From Romboutsia maritimum (GTDB lineage Bacteria > Bacillota > Clostridia > Peptostreptococcales > Peptostreptococcaceae): 64,000 bases of DNA. The notes below the pieces were generated by a model, which saw only the letters and a list, made by a program, of their open reading frames with translations, searched no databases and was not told the DNA's origin. Location of the stretch: contig NZ_NOJZ02000006.1 in assembly GCF_002251085.2 (NCBI RefSeq), positions 62,001 to 126,000 on the forward strand, read 5' to 3'. Shown one piece after another: positions 25,229 through 35,139 of the stretch; the stretch's first letter is position 1, and each line of letters starts with the position of its first letter. A program made the translations under genes and the position numbers.

Positions 25229-26446
25229 TTACATTTCTATTATTTCAAATCCTGCTTCTTCTATACTTGTTTTTATTTTTTGTATATGATTATGATCAAA
25301 TGTTTCTAATATAAATTCAGCTTTTTGCTTACCTAAGCTACGTCCAGTTGCTAATGTAGATTGGTTAGCGCTTAATATATTTGCATTATTTTCACCTATT
25401 ATTTTAGTTAACTGTGCGAATCCACCTGGCTTATCTACTATTATTGTACTGAAAGAATATCTTCTTCCTTCTTTAGCTAAACCAGTTCCTATTACTCTAT
25501 ATAATGTATTAACATCAACGTTACCACCTGATATTACACAAACTACATTTTCATCTTTTGCAGGTACATATTTTTTACTTAATAATGCTGCAGTACTTAC
25601 TGCACCTGATCCTTCAGCTACAACTTTTTGATTTTCCATTAAGAATAACATACCTTGTGCTATTTCATCTTCTTCAACAACTACAACTTCATCAACTAAT
25701 TCTTTTATTATTTCAAAAGTCATATCTCCTGGAGTTTTAACTGCTATACCATCTGCTATTGTAGTATCTTTAAATGCAGATGTTACTTTTCCATTTTTGA
25801 TAGATTCTTGCATTGAAGGTATATTTGCTGTTTGAACACCTATTATTTTAACATTTGGATTTAAAGCTTTAGCTGCAACCGCTATTCCAGATATTATACC
25901 CCCTCCACCGACTGGGCATAAAATAGTGTCGACTTTGTTATCTAATTGTTCAAATATTTCAAGAGCTATAGTCCCTTGTCCTGCTATAACATATTTATCA
26001 TTAAATGGATGCAAGAATGTTGCTCCACTTTCTTTTTGAATTTCAACAGCTTTTGCATAAGCATCATCATATACTAAACCAGTTAAAACTACTTCTGCTC
26101 CATATCCTCTAGTTGCAGTAACTTTTGCAAGCGGTGCAGTTGCTGGCATTACTATTGTTGCTTTTATACCTGTCATTTGTGCTCCTAATGCAACGCCTTG
26201 AGCATGGTTTCCTGCACTTGATGCTATGACACCGTTTGCCTTTTCTTCATCAGTTAAACTTGCTATTTTATTACATGCTCCTCTTAATTTGAAAGATCCT
26301 GTTTTTTGAAGATTTTCACATTTGTAGAAAACCTTTGCCCCTGTTTGCTGGCTAAGTTTAGCACTTTCTAATATATCAGTTTTCTTAACTATATCTTTTA
26401 AAGTTTCTTTAGCTTCTCTAACATCTTGTATGGTAACCTTTGTCAT
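25229..26446 (-). CDS. ilvA: Threonine dehydratase with C-terminal ACT domain
   Basis: PLP enzyme converting L-threonine to 2-oxobutanoate and ammonia (also acts on serine). 405 residues: catalytic type II PLP fold with the lysine in GSFKLRGACNKI (about Lys53), phosphate loop CPVGGGGIISG, and one ACT-like domain at about 330-405 (SFSTIIVDKPGGFAQL). One short regulatory domain, in place of the two of biosynthetic E. coli IlvA, points to the catabolic or single-ACT class. ATG at 26446 follows AGGAGTGAGTTAAA. No ilv biosynthetic genes are adjacent; ridA and sdaAB follow, so a fermentation role is likely. Confidence 0.94.
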   Translation of the reverse strand: MTKVTIQDVREAKETLKDIVKKTDILESAKLSQQTGAKVFYKCENLQKTGSFKLRGACNKIASLTDEEKANGVIASSAGNHAQGVALGAQMTGIKATIVMPATAPLAKVTATRGYGAEVVLTGLVYDDAYAKAVEIQKESGATFLHPFNDKYVIAGQGTIALEIFEQLDNKVDTILCPVGGGGIISGIAVAAKALNPNVKIIGVQTANIPSMQESIKNGKVTSAFKDTTIADGIAVKTPGDMTFEIIKELVDEVVVVEEDEIAQGMLFLMENQKVVAEGSGAVSTAALLSKKYVPAKDENVVCVISGGNVDVNTLYRVIGTGLAKEGRRYSFSTIIVDKPGGFAQLTKIIGENNANILSANQSTLATGRSLGKQKAEFILETFDHNHIQKIKTSIEEAGFEIIEM

Positions 26447-26509
26447 TTTAACTCACTCCTGTAAAAACAAATTTTTTCTTTTAATTAATTTTGTTTCTTA
26501 ACAATTATT

Positions 26510-26538
26510 ATTCTATATGTTTTTTTTACAAAAATCAA
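26510..26538 (-). promoter_or_regulatory. Probable sigma-A promoter of ilvA
   Basis: Minus strand TTGATT (26533-26538), 17-base spacer, TAGAAT (26510-26515), 64 bases upstream of the ilvA start. Confidence 0.6.
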
Positions 26539-26540
26539 CA

Positions 26541-26555
26541 TGAAAACGGTTTTTC
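26541..26555 (+). promoter_or_regulatory. CcpA cre-like dyad upstream of ilvA
   Basis: TGAAAACGGTTTTTC resembles the catabolite-responsive element TGWAANCGNTNWCA except at the last two positions, and is nearly self-complementary. It abuts the -35 box, where CcpA could influence transcription. Confidence 0.35.
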
Positions 26556-26875
26556 GTAATTTTAAGATTTGTCTAAAAACAACAAAAAATTAAACAATTA
26601 CATGTTTTAGAAATAAAAACTTCTTTTTTTGTTAAATAAATTATTTAATTATTATATCTATTTTTAATAATCAAAAGCAATGCACCTTTGATTTTTCAAT
26701 ATGTAACTATTATTTCAATTTCTTATTTCTTAAAAATTTTATATAATTTAGTTTTTAATACTAAATTTACAAGTTTAACTCTTTTATAATATTTTTGAAT
26801 TAAATTATTTTAATTTATTCATTTTTTCAATAAATTGTATATTTAAAGCTTTTATTATATAATTTTCCTTAAACT

Positions 26876-26922
26876 AAAAAAGAGTTCATATCAAAATATA
26901 AAAATTTGATACAAACTCTTTT
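26876..26922 (-). terminator. Terminator after leuS
   Basis: Read leftward: AAAAGAGTTTGTATCAAA, a short AT loop, TTTGATATGAACTCTTTTTT. Thirteen bases beyond the leuS stop codon. Confidence 0.9.
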
Positions 26923-26932
26923 AAGTTTCTAA

Positions 26933-29353
26933 TTACTTAACTACTATATTAACTAGTTTTTTAGGAACTGCAACTACTTTAACTATAGTTTTTCCTTCAA
27001 CTAAAGACTTTATTCTTTCATCTTCCATAGCTATCTTTTCCATATCTTCTCTTGATATATTAGGAGCTACACTTAACTTACCTCTTACCTTACCATTTAC
27101 CTGAACTACTATTTCAACTTCATCTTTAACTAAAGCTGATTCGTCATATTTTGGCCAATTTATATCAAATATACTTTTATCTTTGCCTATCATAGTCCAT
27201 AATTCTTCACCTATATGAGGAGCAAATGGAGCAAGTATAGTAATTATAGTTTCTATACCTTCTTTTATAACTCCGTCATTTTTATCATCTAACTCTTTAT
27301 ATTTATACATTTCATTTATTAATTCCATAAGAGCTGATATAGCTGTATTGAATCCAAATTTTTCACTTAAATCTTCTGTAACTTTTTTAAGTGTTGCATG
27401 TATTGTATATCTCATAGCTTTATCTTCTTTAGTTAACTCACCTATTTCAGCATTAGACTTAGTTACTTCACTTAACTCATCAACTAATCTATATACTCTA
27501 TTTAAGAATCTAAAGCATCCTTCAACACCTTGTTCTGACCAATCTAAATCTCTTTCTGGTGGTGCTGCAAATAACACAAATAATCTAGCCGTATCTGCTC
27601 CGTATTCATCTATTATTTCTAAAGGAGATACAACGTTACCTTTAGATTTACTCATTTTTGTACCTTCTTTAAGAACCATACCTTGAGTTAAAAGGTTTTT
27701 AAATGGCTCGTTAAAGTCTATCATACCCATATCTTTAAATGCTTTAACGAAGAATCTAGAGTAAAGTAAATGCATTATAGCATGTTCTACTCCACCTATA
27801 TATTGATCTACAGGCATCCATTTATTAGCAGTTTCTTTACTAAATGGCTCATTTTCATTTTTAGCATCTACATATCTTAAATAATACCAAGAAGAGTCAA
27901 CGAAAGTATCCATTGTATCAACTTCTCTTCTAGCTGGCTTTCCACAATGTGGGCAAGCAGTAGTCATAAACTCTTTTGAAGTTGTAAGTGGAGATTCTCC
28001 TTTTCCTGTAAACTCAACATCTGTAGGTAAAAGAACTGGTAAGTTTTCTTTCTTAACTGGAACTACACCACAGTCTTCACAATAAACTACAGGTATTGGA
28101 CATCCCCAATATCTTTGTCTTGAAAGTAACCAGTCTCTTAATCTATAATTAACTGTTTTCTTTCCTATTTTCATTTCTTCTATTTTATTAACTATTCCTT
28201 TAAATCCTTCTTTAACATCTAATCCATTGAATTCTTCAGAATTTATCATTTTATCATCTTCATCTATAACTTGTATAACATTTAAATCATATTTTTCAGA
28301 AAATTCCTTATCTCTTTCATCATGAGCTGGAACTGCCATTACTGCTCCAGTACCATAGTCAGCAAGTACATAGTTTGCTATCCATAAAGGAACTTTATTA
28401 CCATTTAAAGGATTTACAACATATCTTCCTATAAACATTCCTTCTTTTTCAGTTTCTGTAGAAGTTCTTTCTATTTCAGTCATAGTATGCATCTTTTGAA
28501 TAAAAGCATTTACATTAGCTTCATATTCAGTTCCGTCTACTAATTCCTTAACTAATTCATGTTCTGGAGCTAATACCATATAAGTAACTCCATATGTTGT
28601 ATCTGGTCTAGTAGTAAATACAGTTACTGATTTGTCAGTACCATCTATATCAAAAGTTATTTCTGCACCTGTGCTTTTTCCTATCCAGTTTTTTTGCATT
28701 GTTTTAACTTTTTCTGGCCATCCATCTAAAGTATCTAAGTCATTAAGTAATTCTTCTGCATATTGAGTAGTTTTAAAGTACCATTGTTCTAAATCTTTCT
28801 TTACAACTACACTATCACATCTCTCACATTGTCCTTGAACAACTTGTTCATTTGCTAAAACTGTTTCACAAGAAGGACACCAGTTAACAAAAGATTTTTT
28901 CTTGTATGCTAGTCCATGTTCTAAAAACTTTAAGAATATCTCTTGTGTAAACTTATAGTATTGAGGAGTTGAAGTTGCTACCTCTCTATCCCAGTCATAG
29001 CTAAGTCCAAGTAACTTTAACTGACCTTTCATATCTTCTATGTTTTCCATAGTCCACTTATGTGGATGTATTCCATGCTTTATAGCTGCATTTTCTGCTG
29101 GAAGACCAAATGAGTCCCATCCCATAGGATGTAACACATTGTATCCTTCCATTTTCTTAAATCTAGCTACTACATCCCCTATAGAATAATTTCTTACATG
29201 ACCCATATGTATTTTCCCTGATGGATAAGGAAACATCTCTAATGTGTAATAATTTGGTTTTGTTGAATCTTGAGTGTTAGTTTTGTATTGATTATTATCT
29301 TCCCACATTTTTTGCCACTTAGCTTCAACTTCATTTGGTTTATAAACGTTCAT
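26933..29353 (-). CDS. leuS: Leucyl-tRNA synthetase
   Basis: Class I aminoacyl-tRNA synthetase charging tRNA(Leu), 806 residues. HIGH motif appears as [14 protein letters not shown] (about 42-55) and KMSKS as [10 protein letters not shown] (about 575-584). The CP1 editing domain ([19 protein letters not shown]) and Zn-ligand cysteines (CPSCET...CERC) are present. ATG follows AAGGAGGAAAAA. A leucine-specific T-box lies in the leader, so expression should rise when tRNA(Leu) is uncharged. Confidence 0.98.
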   Translation of the reverse strand: MNVYKPNEVEAKWQKMWEDNNQYKTNTQDSTKPNYYTLEMFPYPSGKIHMGHVRNYSIGDVVARFKKMEGYNVLHPMGWDSFGLPAENAAIKHGIHPHKWTMENIEDMKGQLKLLGLSYDWDREVATSTPQYYKFTQEIFLKFLEHGLAYKKKSFVNWCPSCETVLANEQVVQGQCERCDSVVVKKDLEQWYFKTTQYAEELLNDLDTLDGWPEKVKTMQKNWIGKSTGAEITFDIDGTDKSVTVFTTRPDTTYGVTYMVLAPEHELVKELVDGTEYEANVNAFIQKMHTMTEIERTSTETEKEGMFIGRYVVNPLNGNKVPLWIANYVLADYGTGAVMAVPAHDERDKEFSEKYDLNVIQVIDEDDKMINSEEFNGLDVKEGFKGIVNKIEEMKIGKKTVNYRLRDWLLSRQRYWGCPIPVVYCEDCGVVPVKKENLPVLLPTDVEFTGKGESPLTTSKEFMTTACPHCGKPARREVDTMDTFVDSSWYYLRYVDAKNENEPFSKETANKWMPVDQYIGGVEHAIMHLLYSRFFVKAFKDMGMIDFNEPFKNLLTQGMVLKEGTKMSKSKGNVVSPLEIIDEYGADTARLFVLFAAPPERDLDWSEQGVEGCFRFLNRVYRLVDELSEVTKSNAEIGELTKEDKAMRYTIHATLKKVTEDLSEKFGFNTAISALMELINEMYKYKELDDKNDGVIKEGIETIITILAPFAPHIGEELWTMIGKDKSIFDINWPKYDESALVKDEVEIVVQVNGKVRGKLSVAPNISREDMEKIAMEDERIKSLVEGKTIVKVVAVPKKLVNIVVK

Positions 29354-29442
29354 TTTTTCCTCCTTAAATTTAATTATTTATAATTTAATATATAATAGTT
29401 ATTTTATCCATTAAGTGATAAATTTAACTTCTCAAAAATAAA

Positions 29443-29640
29443 AAAATCCCCATCTCCTAAACTTACGTTTAGGGACGAGGATATATCTTCGCGGTACCAC
29501 CCTAATTAGTCTATTACTAGACTCTCTCATGCAGTCTTTATACCAACTACGGTTTAAATAGATATACCTAGCAAGTTCAAAGCTATATTTTATTAGTTTA
29601 CACCAAACACTAACTCTCTGAAAAAACATATACTTTTACT
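29443..29640 (-). ncRNA. T-box leader of leuS, leucine (CUU) specifier
   Basis: The canonical T-box sequence GGGTGGTACCGCG is at 29490-29502 (minus strand). Upstream lie the stem I elements AGAGAGTTAGTG and the specifier loop GAACTTGCTAG, whose CTT codon (29573-29575) is leucine. Downstream is the competing terminator: TCCTCGTCCCTAAAC-GTAA-GTTTAGGAGATGGGGATTTTTTT. An open frame at 29432-29629 is only the RNA read through. Confidence 0.96.
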
Positions 29641-29698
29641 ACTCTAGTCTATTTAATAATTTTTTAATTTTAAAATATAATAATTTATCTTATCATCT

Positions 29699-30049
29699 TT
29701 ATGCTAAAGTGTCAACATCTACATAAGGAGCATCTTTCCATAATTTTTCTAAATTATAGAACCCTCTATTTTCCTCATCAAATATATGAACCATAATATC
29801 TCCATAATCAAGAAGAACCCAAGTTTGAGCTCCATGTCCTTCTTTTCCTCTTGGTTCTATTCCAAGCTTAGTTAATTCATCTTCTACATTATCAGCTATA
29901 GCTTTAACTTGTCTTTGAGAAGATGCCGTAGCTATAACGAAATATTCACACAAGCTTGAAACCGCTCCTACATTTATAATAGATATATCTTGTCCTATTT
30001 TATCATCTATTGCATCATATATAACCTTTGTGATTTGTTCTACTGTCAT
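29699..30049 (-). CDS. rsfS: Ribosome silencing factor RsfS
   Basis: Binds ribosomal protein L14 and blocks subunit joining under starvation. 116 residues with family motifs INVGAVSSLCEYFVIATASS and EGHGAQTWVLLDYGDIMVHIF. Follows nadD-yqeK in the same direction, the common Firmicute order nadD-yqeK-rsfS. ATG at 30049 preceded by a moderate GTGAGGAATCAAT site. Confidence 0.95.
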   Translation of the reverse strand: MTVEQITKVIYDAIDDKIGQDISIINVGAVSSLCEYFVIATASSQRQVKAIADNVEDELTKLGIEPRGKEGHGAQTWVLLDYGDIMVHIFDEENRGFYNLEKLWKDAPYVDVDTLA

Positions 30050-30160
30050 ATTGATTCCTCACTTTCATAATTTTAAGCACATTTTATTATTATACCATAA
30101 AAATTCTACTATTAACTATTGTATTTTTATATTGTTTATTATATGTATATTCTTAATCTA

Positions 30161-30730
30161 TTATAAAGTTTCTTTCATTAAATAATTTCTTGCGCTTACA
30201 GTTCGAGGATGTATTAATTGTTCGTTATCTATCACAAATTTTATAGTATTATTAAAAGAAGTTAAAAGTGCTTTGTCAAGTTCTCCACCATAAGTTAATT
30301 TTCTTAATGTTTCTGCTTGTGGAAATTTTCTTCCCTCTTCTATTAAGTCTGCTATGTAAATTATTTTTTCTAATAAACTCATATTTTCTCTTCCTGTAGT
30401 ATGATATTTAACTGAGTTTATTACATCTTCATCTTCTATTTCAAACTCATATGTTGCAATATATGAACCTATTATGCTATGTGATAATGCTAAATTATCT
30501 TCTTCTAATTCATCTAAGTAAATTTCATATTTATTGATATAATCTTCAACTTCACTAAGTTCTAAATATTTTGCACAATCATGAATAATTCCTGCTAAAT
30601 AAGCTTTGTCTTTGTCACAATTATATATTTCACTTAATCTCACAGCACAATTAGCTACATTTAATGAATGACTAACTCTTCCCTTAGGTAACATCTCATC
30701 TAATCTCTTTTTTATATTTTCTAAATTCAT
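30161..30730 (-). CDS. yqeK: HD-domain hydrolase YqeK (Ap4A hydrolase family)
   Basis: 189-residue HD-superfamily protein. Metal motifs: HSLNVANCAV (first His), IIHDCAKYL (HD pair), ALSHSIIGSYIA and YHTTGRENMSLLEKIIYIAD. YqeK proteins from Firmicutes hydrolyse diadenosine tetraphosphate symmetrically to ADP. It overlaps nadD by four bases (30727-30730), so the two are translationally coupled. Confidence 0.94.
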   Translation of the reverse strand: MNLENIKKRLDEMLPKGRVSHSLNVANCAVRLSEIYNCDKDKAYLAGIIHDCAKYLELSEVEDYINKYEIYLDELEEDNLALSHSIIGSYIATYEFEIEDEDVINSVKYHTTGRENMSLLEKIIYIADLIEEGRKFPQAETLRKLTYGGELDKALLTSFNNTIKFVIDNEQLIHPRTVSARNYLMKETL

Positions 30731-31419
30731 CTACTCATCTCCATATCATATAATTTATTTTCATATATATATTTCTCTACACTTTCTGGTACTAAATATC
30801 TAACTGATTTATTCTCTCTTAACTGATTTCTTATATACGTAGAAGATATATCTAATGATGGCACATAAACACTTAAAATTTTAGCATTGTATTTTTTTAT
30901 AAGTTGTTCTATCTTTTCTTGTGCTTTTAATACACTTATTCCTGGTCTAGTAGCTGCTATAAATGTTGCTAATTTAAAATTTTCTTGTACATCTTTCCAT
31001 TGTTCAATGTCACATATGGCATCTGCTCCAGTTATAAAATATATTTCTATATTTTTATATATTTTTTTTAATTGTCTCAAAGTATCTACTGTGTATGTCC
31101 TTACATTTCTGTTTACTTCTAAGTCTAAAACTAAAAAGTCTTTATTATTAACCGTTGCAAGTAATACCATATTATATCTATCATACTTGTTTGTTATGTC
31201 TTCTGGTTTATGAGGAGGATTTCCCGATGGTATAAAAAGTATTTTGTCTAATCCATACTTATCTCTAATAAATTCTGCCGTTGCTAAATGTGCATAATGA
31301 ATTGGATTAAATGTCCCTCCCATTATACCAATCCTTGTAGTTTTATTATTTTTTTTGAACTGTTCTAGTTTACTAGTATTTTCTACCTTACAATCATTAA
31401 CTAGATCGTTAATCCTCAT
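30727..31419 (-). CDS. nadD: Nicotinate-nucleotide adenylyltransferase NadD
   Basis: Makes deamido-NAD from nicotinate mononucleotide and ATP. Nucleotidyltransferase signature GGTFNPIHYAHL and C-terminal DISSTYIRNQL are present. At 230 residues it is about 25 longer than usual because of an N-terminal lead of 28 residues before RIGIMGG. The lead is probably real: AAAGGAG lies seven bases before ATG at 31419, and there is no internal start with a good site. First gene of nadD-yqeK-rsfS. Confidence 0.95.
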   Translation of the reverse strand: MRINDLVNDCKVENTSKLEQFKKNNKTTRIGIMGGTFNPIHYAHLATAEFIRDKYGLDKILFIPSGNPPHKPEDITNKYDRYNMVLLATVNNKDFLVLDLEVNRNVRTYTVDTLRQLKKIYKNIEIYFITGADAICDIEQWKDVQENFKLATFIAATRPGISVLKAQEKIEQLIKKYNAKILSVYVPSLDISSTYIRNQLRENKSVRYLVPESVEKYIYENKLYDMEMSR

Positions 31420-31700
31420 AGTCTGTCTCCTTTATACCAATTATATTATTATTGTATCATTATTTTTTGTTTCTTAAAGGTAATAAATTGTTTTTTTTAG
31501 TATATAATCATATTTATAACGCAAAAAAAAAATTTTAAAATAAATTTTTAACTTATTATATTTATATTTTCTTATTAAAGTAAGTTTTTGATGTTTTTTA
31601 TTAATGCTTTATTAATATTATTTACAAAATATTAAAAGTTTCTAAATTTATATAATTTAACATTGTTAATATAATTACATAAAAAAAAGGAGATTTATAC

Positions 31701-32339
31701 ATGGCTATAATTACTAAAATCGAAGCTCAAAAGAAAAATACTGAGAGGGTTAACATATACGTAGATGACGAATTTTTCATAGCTATTTTTAAAGAGCTTG
31801 TTTTTACTTTTAATTTAAAAAAAGGTATTGAAATAGATGAACAACATTTACAATCCATATTAAAAGATGAAATGTATATAAAAGCTAAAAACAAAGCATT
31901 AAATATTCTATCTAAAGCTGACCAATCAGAAAAAAAAATCAGAGAAAAACTATCAGTTGATTTTGAAGAAGATACAATTGATAGTGTTATTGATTTTTTA
32001 AAAAAATACAACTTTATAAATGATTCTATATTAGCACAAAAAATTGTAAATACTAATGTGAATTTAAATAAATGTGGTAAAAATAGAATTAAGCAAAATT
32101 TATATAACAAAGGTTTAAATAAAAATTCTATTAACGAGGCTGTATCTGAAATAGATAATGATGTGGAATTTGAAAATGCTATGTATTTAGCAAAAAAAAG
32201 ATATGAAAGAGTAAAAAATGAAGATAAAAGGAAAATATATCAAAAAATTTCTCAACATCTTATTTACAAAGGATTTAGCTATGATATTGTAAAAAGCGTA
32301 TTGAATAAACTTTTAAATTTTGATGAATCTAATATTTAA
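31701..32339 (+). CDS. recX: Regulatory protein RecX
   Basis: Modulator of RecA filaments. The 212-residue protein has the three-helix repeats of RecX: ADQSEKKIREKL, VIDFLKKYNFINDSILAQKIV, GKNRIKQNLYNKGL and SQHLIYKGFSYDIVKSVL. ATG follows AAAAGGAGATTTATAC. No recA is nearby. A microprotein gene follows within 60 bases. Confidence 0.93.
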   Translation: MAIITKIEAQKKNTERVNIYVDDEFFIAIFKELVFTFNLKKGIEIDEQHLQSILKDEMYIKAKNKALNILSKADQSEKKIREKLSVDFEEDTIDSVIDFLKKYNFINDSILAQKIVNTNVNLNKCGKNRIKQNLYNKGLNKNSINEAVSEIDNDVEFENAMYLAKKRYERVKNEDKRKIYQKISQHLIYKGFSYDIVKSVLNKLLNFDESNI

Positions 32340-32398
32340 TTTATTATGATATAATGTTAAATGTACATTTCGGATTATGATCCAGGAGGAATTTTTTT

Positions 32399-32482
32399 AT
32401 GAAAATAGTTGTCGGAATACTAAGCTTTTTATTAGGTTTATATAATGTTATTCAACTATACAAACAAGATAGAATGAACTAA
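32399..32482 (+). CDS. Putative 27-residue single-span membrane microprotein
   Basis: A short frame with ATG at 32399 and TAA at 32480-32482. It has a very strong ribosome binding site, CCAGGAGGAA, eight bases upstream. The product (MKIVVGILSFLLGL, then YNVIQLYKQDRMN) is one hydrophobic helix with a basic/polar C-terminus, as in many bacterial membrane microproteins. A -10 like TATAAT at about 32351-32356 precedes it and a good terminator follows at 32504-32550. Too short for similarity claims; I do not recognise a family. Confidence 0.6.
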   Translation: MKIVVGILSFLLGLYNVIQLYKQDRMN

Positions 32483-32503
32483 ATAAATTAAATTTTATAA
32501 TTT

Positions 32504-32550
32504 AAAAAGGAGTAGAATCAAAATTATTTTTTGAAACAACTCCTTTTTTT
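32504..32550 (+). terminator. Terminator after the recX/microprotein unit
   Basis: AAAAAGGAGT, an AT-rich loop, ACTCCTTTTTTT. It lies 22 bases after the microprotein stop. Confidence 0.8.
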
Positions 32551-32613
32551 CCGAATTATATTGCTAAAAACAATATGGTAATCTTATGTTTATAAATCCA
32601 TTTAATCTTTTAA

Positions 32614-33756
32614 TTACTTATAATAATTATTGAACAAATCAACTAACCTTCCATTTGATTTGAATCCTAATTCTGATAAACTTCTATCTATAATATTTAA
32701 AACATAAACTATATTTTCTAATCTAGCATTTTCTCCCATGTGTCCTATTCTTAAAATCTTATCTATATATTGTCCTAAAGATGTCGCAATAAGAGTATTG
32801 TATTTTTCTAGCATATAATTAGTTAATTTTAAAGCTCCTATTTCCTCTGGTATTTTTACTGCTGTAACAGTATTTGAATATCCTTTATCTAAAAACAATT
32901 CTAAACCATAATCTTTTATAGCATTTCTTATAGCTATAGCTATTTTTTCATGTCTTTCTAAAACATTTTTAACTCCCTCTTCTATTATGTTATCTATTGC
33001 CTTATCAAGCCCTAGTATATCATTTATTGGCATGGTATAAGGAAAAGACTTATTTGTATAATAATCTACCCATATTAATAAGTTACAATAAAATCCAACT
33101 ATTTTACTTTTTCTACTTATCATAGATTTTTTTGCATCTTCACTTACACTTACTATAGTAAGTCCTGGAGGTGCAGAAATTGATTTTTGTGATCCTCCTA
33201 ATGCTACATCTATTCTCCATTCATCTACATCTATATTTTCTCCCATCATAGCAGCAACAGAATCTACTACTGTTAATATTCCATGACTTTTTAAAATAGG
33301 GCATATTTCTCTTAAATTATTTAATACTCCCGTTGGAGTATCACAGTGCACTATTGTAGCGTATTTAAAATCATTATCTTTTTCTAAAAAACACTTTAAT
33401 TCATTAATGTTTATATCTTTTGTATAGTCACTTGAAAAATATACAGCTTCTCCACCATACATAGTTACAAAATCAGCAAAACCATTTCCAAATATTCCAT
33501 TATCAATTACTAAGACTCTATCTCCCTTTTCTGTCAATGATGCACAAGCAGCCTCAAGTCCTAAAATACCTTCTCCAGATAAAATATAAACATCATTTTT
33601 AGTATTTAATATAGAAGCAATCTTATCACATGTATTTTTATAAAAATGAAAAAAATCATTATCTATATCTGGATTTGTAGCTTGTTGAACTCTCGCTAAT
33701 CGTACATTTTCTCTAACATTAGTTGGTCCCGGTGTATAAACTACTTTATTATTCAC
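32614..33756 (-). CDS. Class V aminotransferase (alanine-glyoxylate / serine-pyruvate type)
   Basis: PLP aminotransferase of fold type I, 380 residues. N-terminal YTPGPTNVRENV, the VDSVAAMMGENIDVDEW aspartate region (Asp binding the pyridine N), and the PLP lysine in ALGGSQKSISAPPGL (about Lys191). It resembles the alanine-glyoxylate/serine-glyoxylate/PucG group; the substrate cannot be set from sequence alone. ATG follows AAAGGGGGAATTTTATT with a possible GTG just upstream. Alone on its strand. Confidence 0.88.
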   Translation of the reverse strand: MNNKVVYTPGPTNVRENVRLARVQQATNPDIDNDFFHFYKNTCDKIASILNTKNDVYILSGEGILGLEAACASLTEKGDRVLVIDNGIFGNGFADFVTMYGGEAVYFSSDYTKDININELKCFLEKDNDFKYATIVHCDTPTGVLNNLREICPILKSHGILTVVDSVAAMMGENIDVDEWRIDVALGGSQKSISAPPGLTIVSVSEDAKKSMISRKSKIVGFYCNLLIWVDYYTNKSFPYTMPINDILGLDKAIDNIIEEGVKNVLERHEKIAIAIRNAIKDYGLELFLDKGYSNTVTAVKIPEEIGALKLTNYMLEKYNTLIATSLGQYIDKILRIGHMGENARLENIVYVLNIIDRSLSELGFKSNGRLVDLFNNYYK

Positions 33757-34092
33757 AATAAAATTCCCCCTTTTGTTTATTCTAATATAATTATATATTA
33801 CTAATAAATTTCATTATACAATTTATTGTTATTTTTTAATTGTATCAATACATTTATCCATTATTTCTCAGGAAATTCTTCATATAAAATCTATTTTTAA
33901 TAATATTAGACATTTTAATAATAAATTTACACTCTTGAAGTTACAAATTCTTCTAATAAACAGTACTTCTATTTTTAAAATTTTTAATTAGTTCATTTTT
34001 TTATCTTTAATATAATATTTTTTTAACTTAATGTTAAAATATATATAAGTTTAAATTTTTATTAATTTTTAAAATATAATAAGGAGAAAAAT
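33757..34092. other. 336-base divergent intergenic region
   Basis: Lies between the aminotransferase (left) and RNase Z (right) genes. Strongly AT-rich; it must hold both promoters, but no hexamer pair stands out. No supportable open frame, RNA element or repeat was seen. Confidence 0.5.
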
Positions 34093-35010
34093 ATGATAGA
34101 CTTAATTTTGCTTGGTTGTGGAGGAAATATGCCCATGCCTAATAGATTTTTATCTTCTTTATTTATAAATTACAGAGGAAGAAAAATCCTAATAGACTGT
34201 GGCGAGGGTACTCAGGTTTCTATGAAAATGAAAAATTGTGGTTTTAAAAATATAGACTTAATATTTATAACCCATTTACATGGAGATCATATTATCGGTA
34301 TTATCGGACTTTTATCAACTATAGCTAATAGCTCAAGAACTGAAGATTTAACTATAATTGGTCCTGTAGGTATAATAGAAGCTATGAAAGCAATTAGAGT
34401 TTTAGTTGAATACTTACCATATAAAATAAATATAATTGAAAATCCAGTTGGAAAGTTTTCATTAATAAACAATGAATTAAAAAACATCGAAATATCATCT
34501 ATAGAATTAGATCACTCTACTGAATGCCTCGGGTATAGTCTATATTTTAAGAGAATCCCTAAATTTAATATAGAAAAAGCCATTGCTAATAATGTTCCTA
34601 AAGAATTATGGCAAAAACTTCAAGAAGGAAAAGAAATAATTTTTAATGGTAAAAAATATAGCCCAAATATGGTACTTGGTGACGACCGTAAAGGGCTTAA
34701 AATAAGTTATATAACTGATACAAGACCACTTTTATCTATCCCAGATTTTATTAAAGATAGTGATTTACTTGTTTGTGAAGCTATGTACGGAGATGACTTA
34801 GATATTTCAAAAGCTGTTAAAAATAAACATATGACATTTAGAGAAGCAGCTAATTTAGCACGCTTAGGAAATGTAAATAAACTTTTACTTACTCACTTTA
34901 GTCCATCTCTAGATTATCCTGAAAATTATATAGAAAATGCAACTAGCATATTTAAAAATACTATTATAGGAAAAGACCAACTTGAATTAAACTTAAACTT
35001 CAAAGATTAA
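34093..35010 (+). CDS. rnz: Ribonuclease Z
   Basis: Endonuclease that trims the 3' end of tRNA precursors. The 305-residue protein carries the metallo-beta-lactamase core motif THLHGDHIIGI (His residues about 61-66), the ELDHSTECLGYSL block, DTRP and THFSPS. This is the short RNase Z form. ATG at 34093 follows AAGGAGAAAAAT. A terminator follows at 35029-35088. Confidence 0.96.
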   Translation: MIDLILLGCGGNMPMPNRFLSSLFINYRGRKILIDCGEGTQVSMKMKNCGFKNIDLIFITHLHGDHIIGIIGLLSTIANSSRTEDLTIIGPVGIIEAMKAIRVLVEYLPYKINIIENPVGKFSLINNELKNIEISSIELDHSTECLGYSLYFKRIPKFNIEKAIANNVPKELWQKLQEGKEIIFNGKKYSPNMVLGDDRKGLKISYITDTRPLLSIPDFIKDSDLLVCEAMYGDDLDISKAVKNKHMTFREAANLARLGNVNKLLLTHFSPSLDYPENYIENATSIFKNTIIGKDQLELNLNFKD

Positions 35011-35028
35011 TATAAGAAGTTTAAATGT

Positions 35029-35088
35029 AAAACCCCTGATAATTATATAAGTTTATAAACACTTTTATTAATATCAGGGGTTATTTTT
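35029..35088 (+). terminator. Terminator after rnz
   Basis: AAAACCCCTGAT ... ATCAGGGGTTATTTTT with a 27-base AT-rich middle. Confidence 0.85.
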
Positions 35089-35106
35089 AATAAAACATAA
35101 AAATTA

Positions 35107-35133
35107 TAAAAAGCACCTGTTCTCACAGATGCT
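35107..35133 (-). terminator. Terminator after yhbY
   Basis: Read leftward: AAGCATCTGT-GAGA-ACAGGTGCTTTTTA. It lies 6 bases beyond the yhbY stop codon. Confidence 0.85.
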
Positions 35134-35139
35134 TGTAAT

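Larger units (their letters stand above)
26447..26932. other. 486-base intergenic region upstream of ilvA
   Basis: Contains, from right to left, the leuS terminator (26876-26922), about 300 bases of AT-rich sequence with no supportable open frame, a cre-like dyad (26541-26555) and a sigma-A promoter (26510-26538) for ilvA. Confidence 0.6.

Noticed and set aside
26560-26875. Possible riboswitch or small gene upstream of ilvA
   Set aside because: No conserved aptamer sequence, T-box or start codon with a ribosome binding site could be found; only AT-rich sequence.
29432-29629. 65-residue leftward open frame
   Set aside because: It lies wholly inside the leuS T-box RNA, crosses its terminator stem, and has no ribosome binding site.
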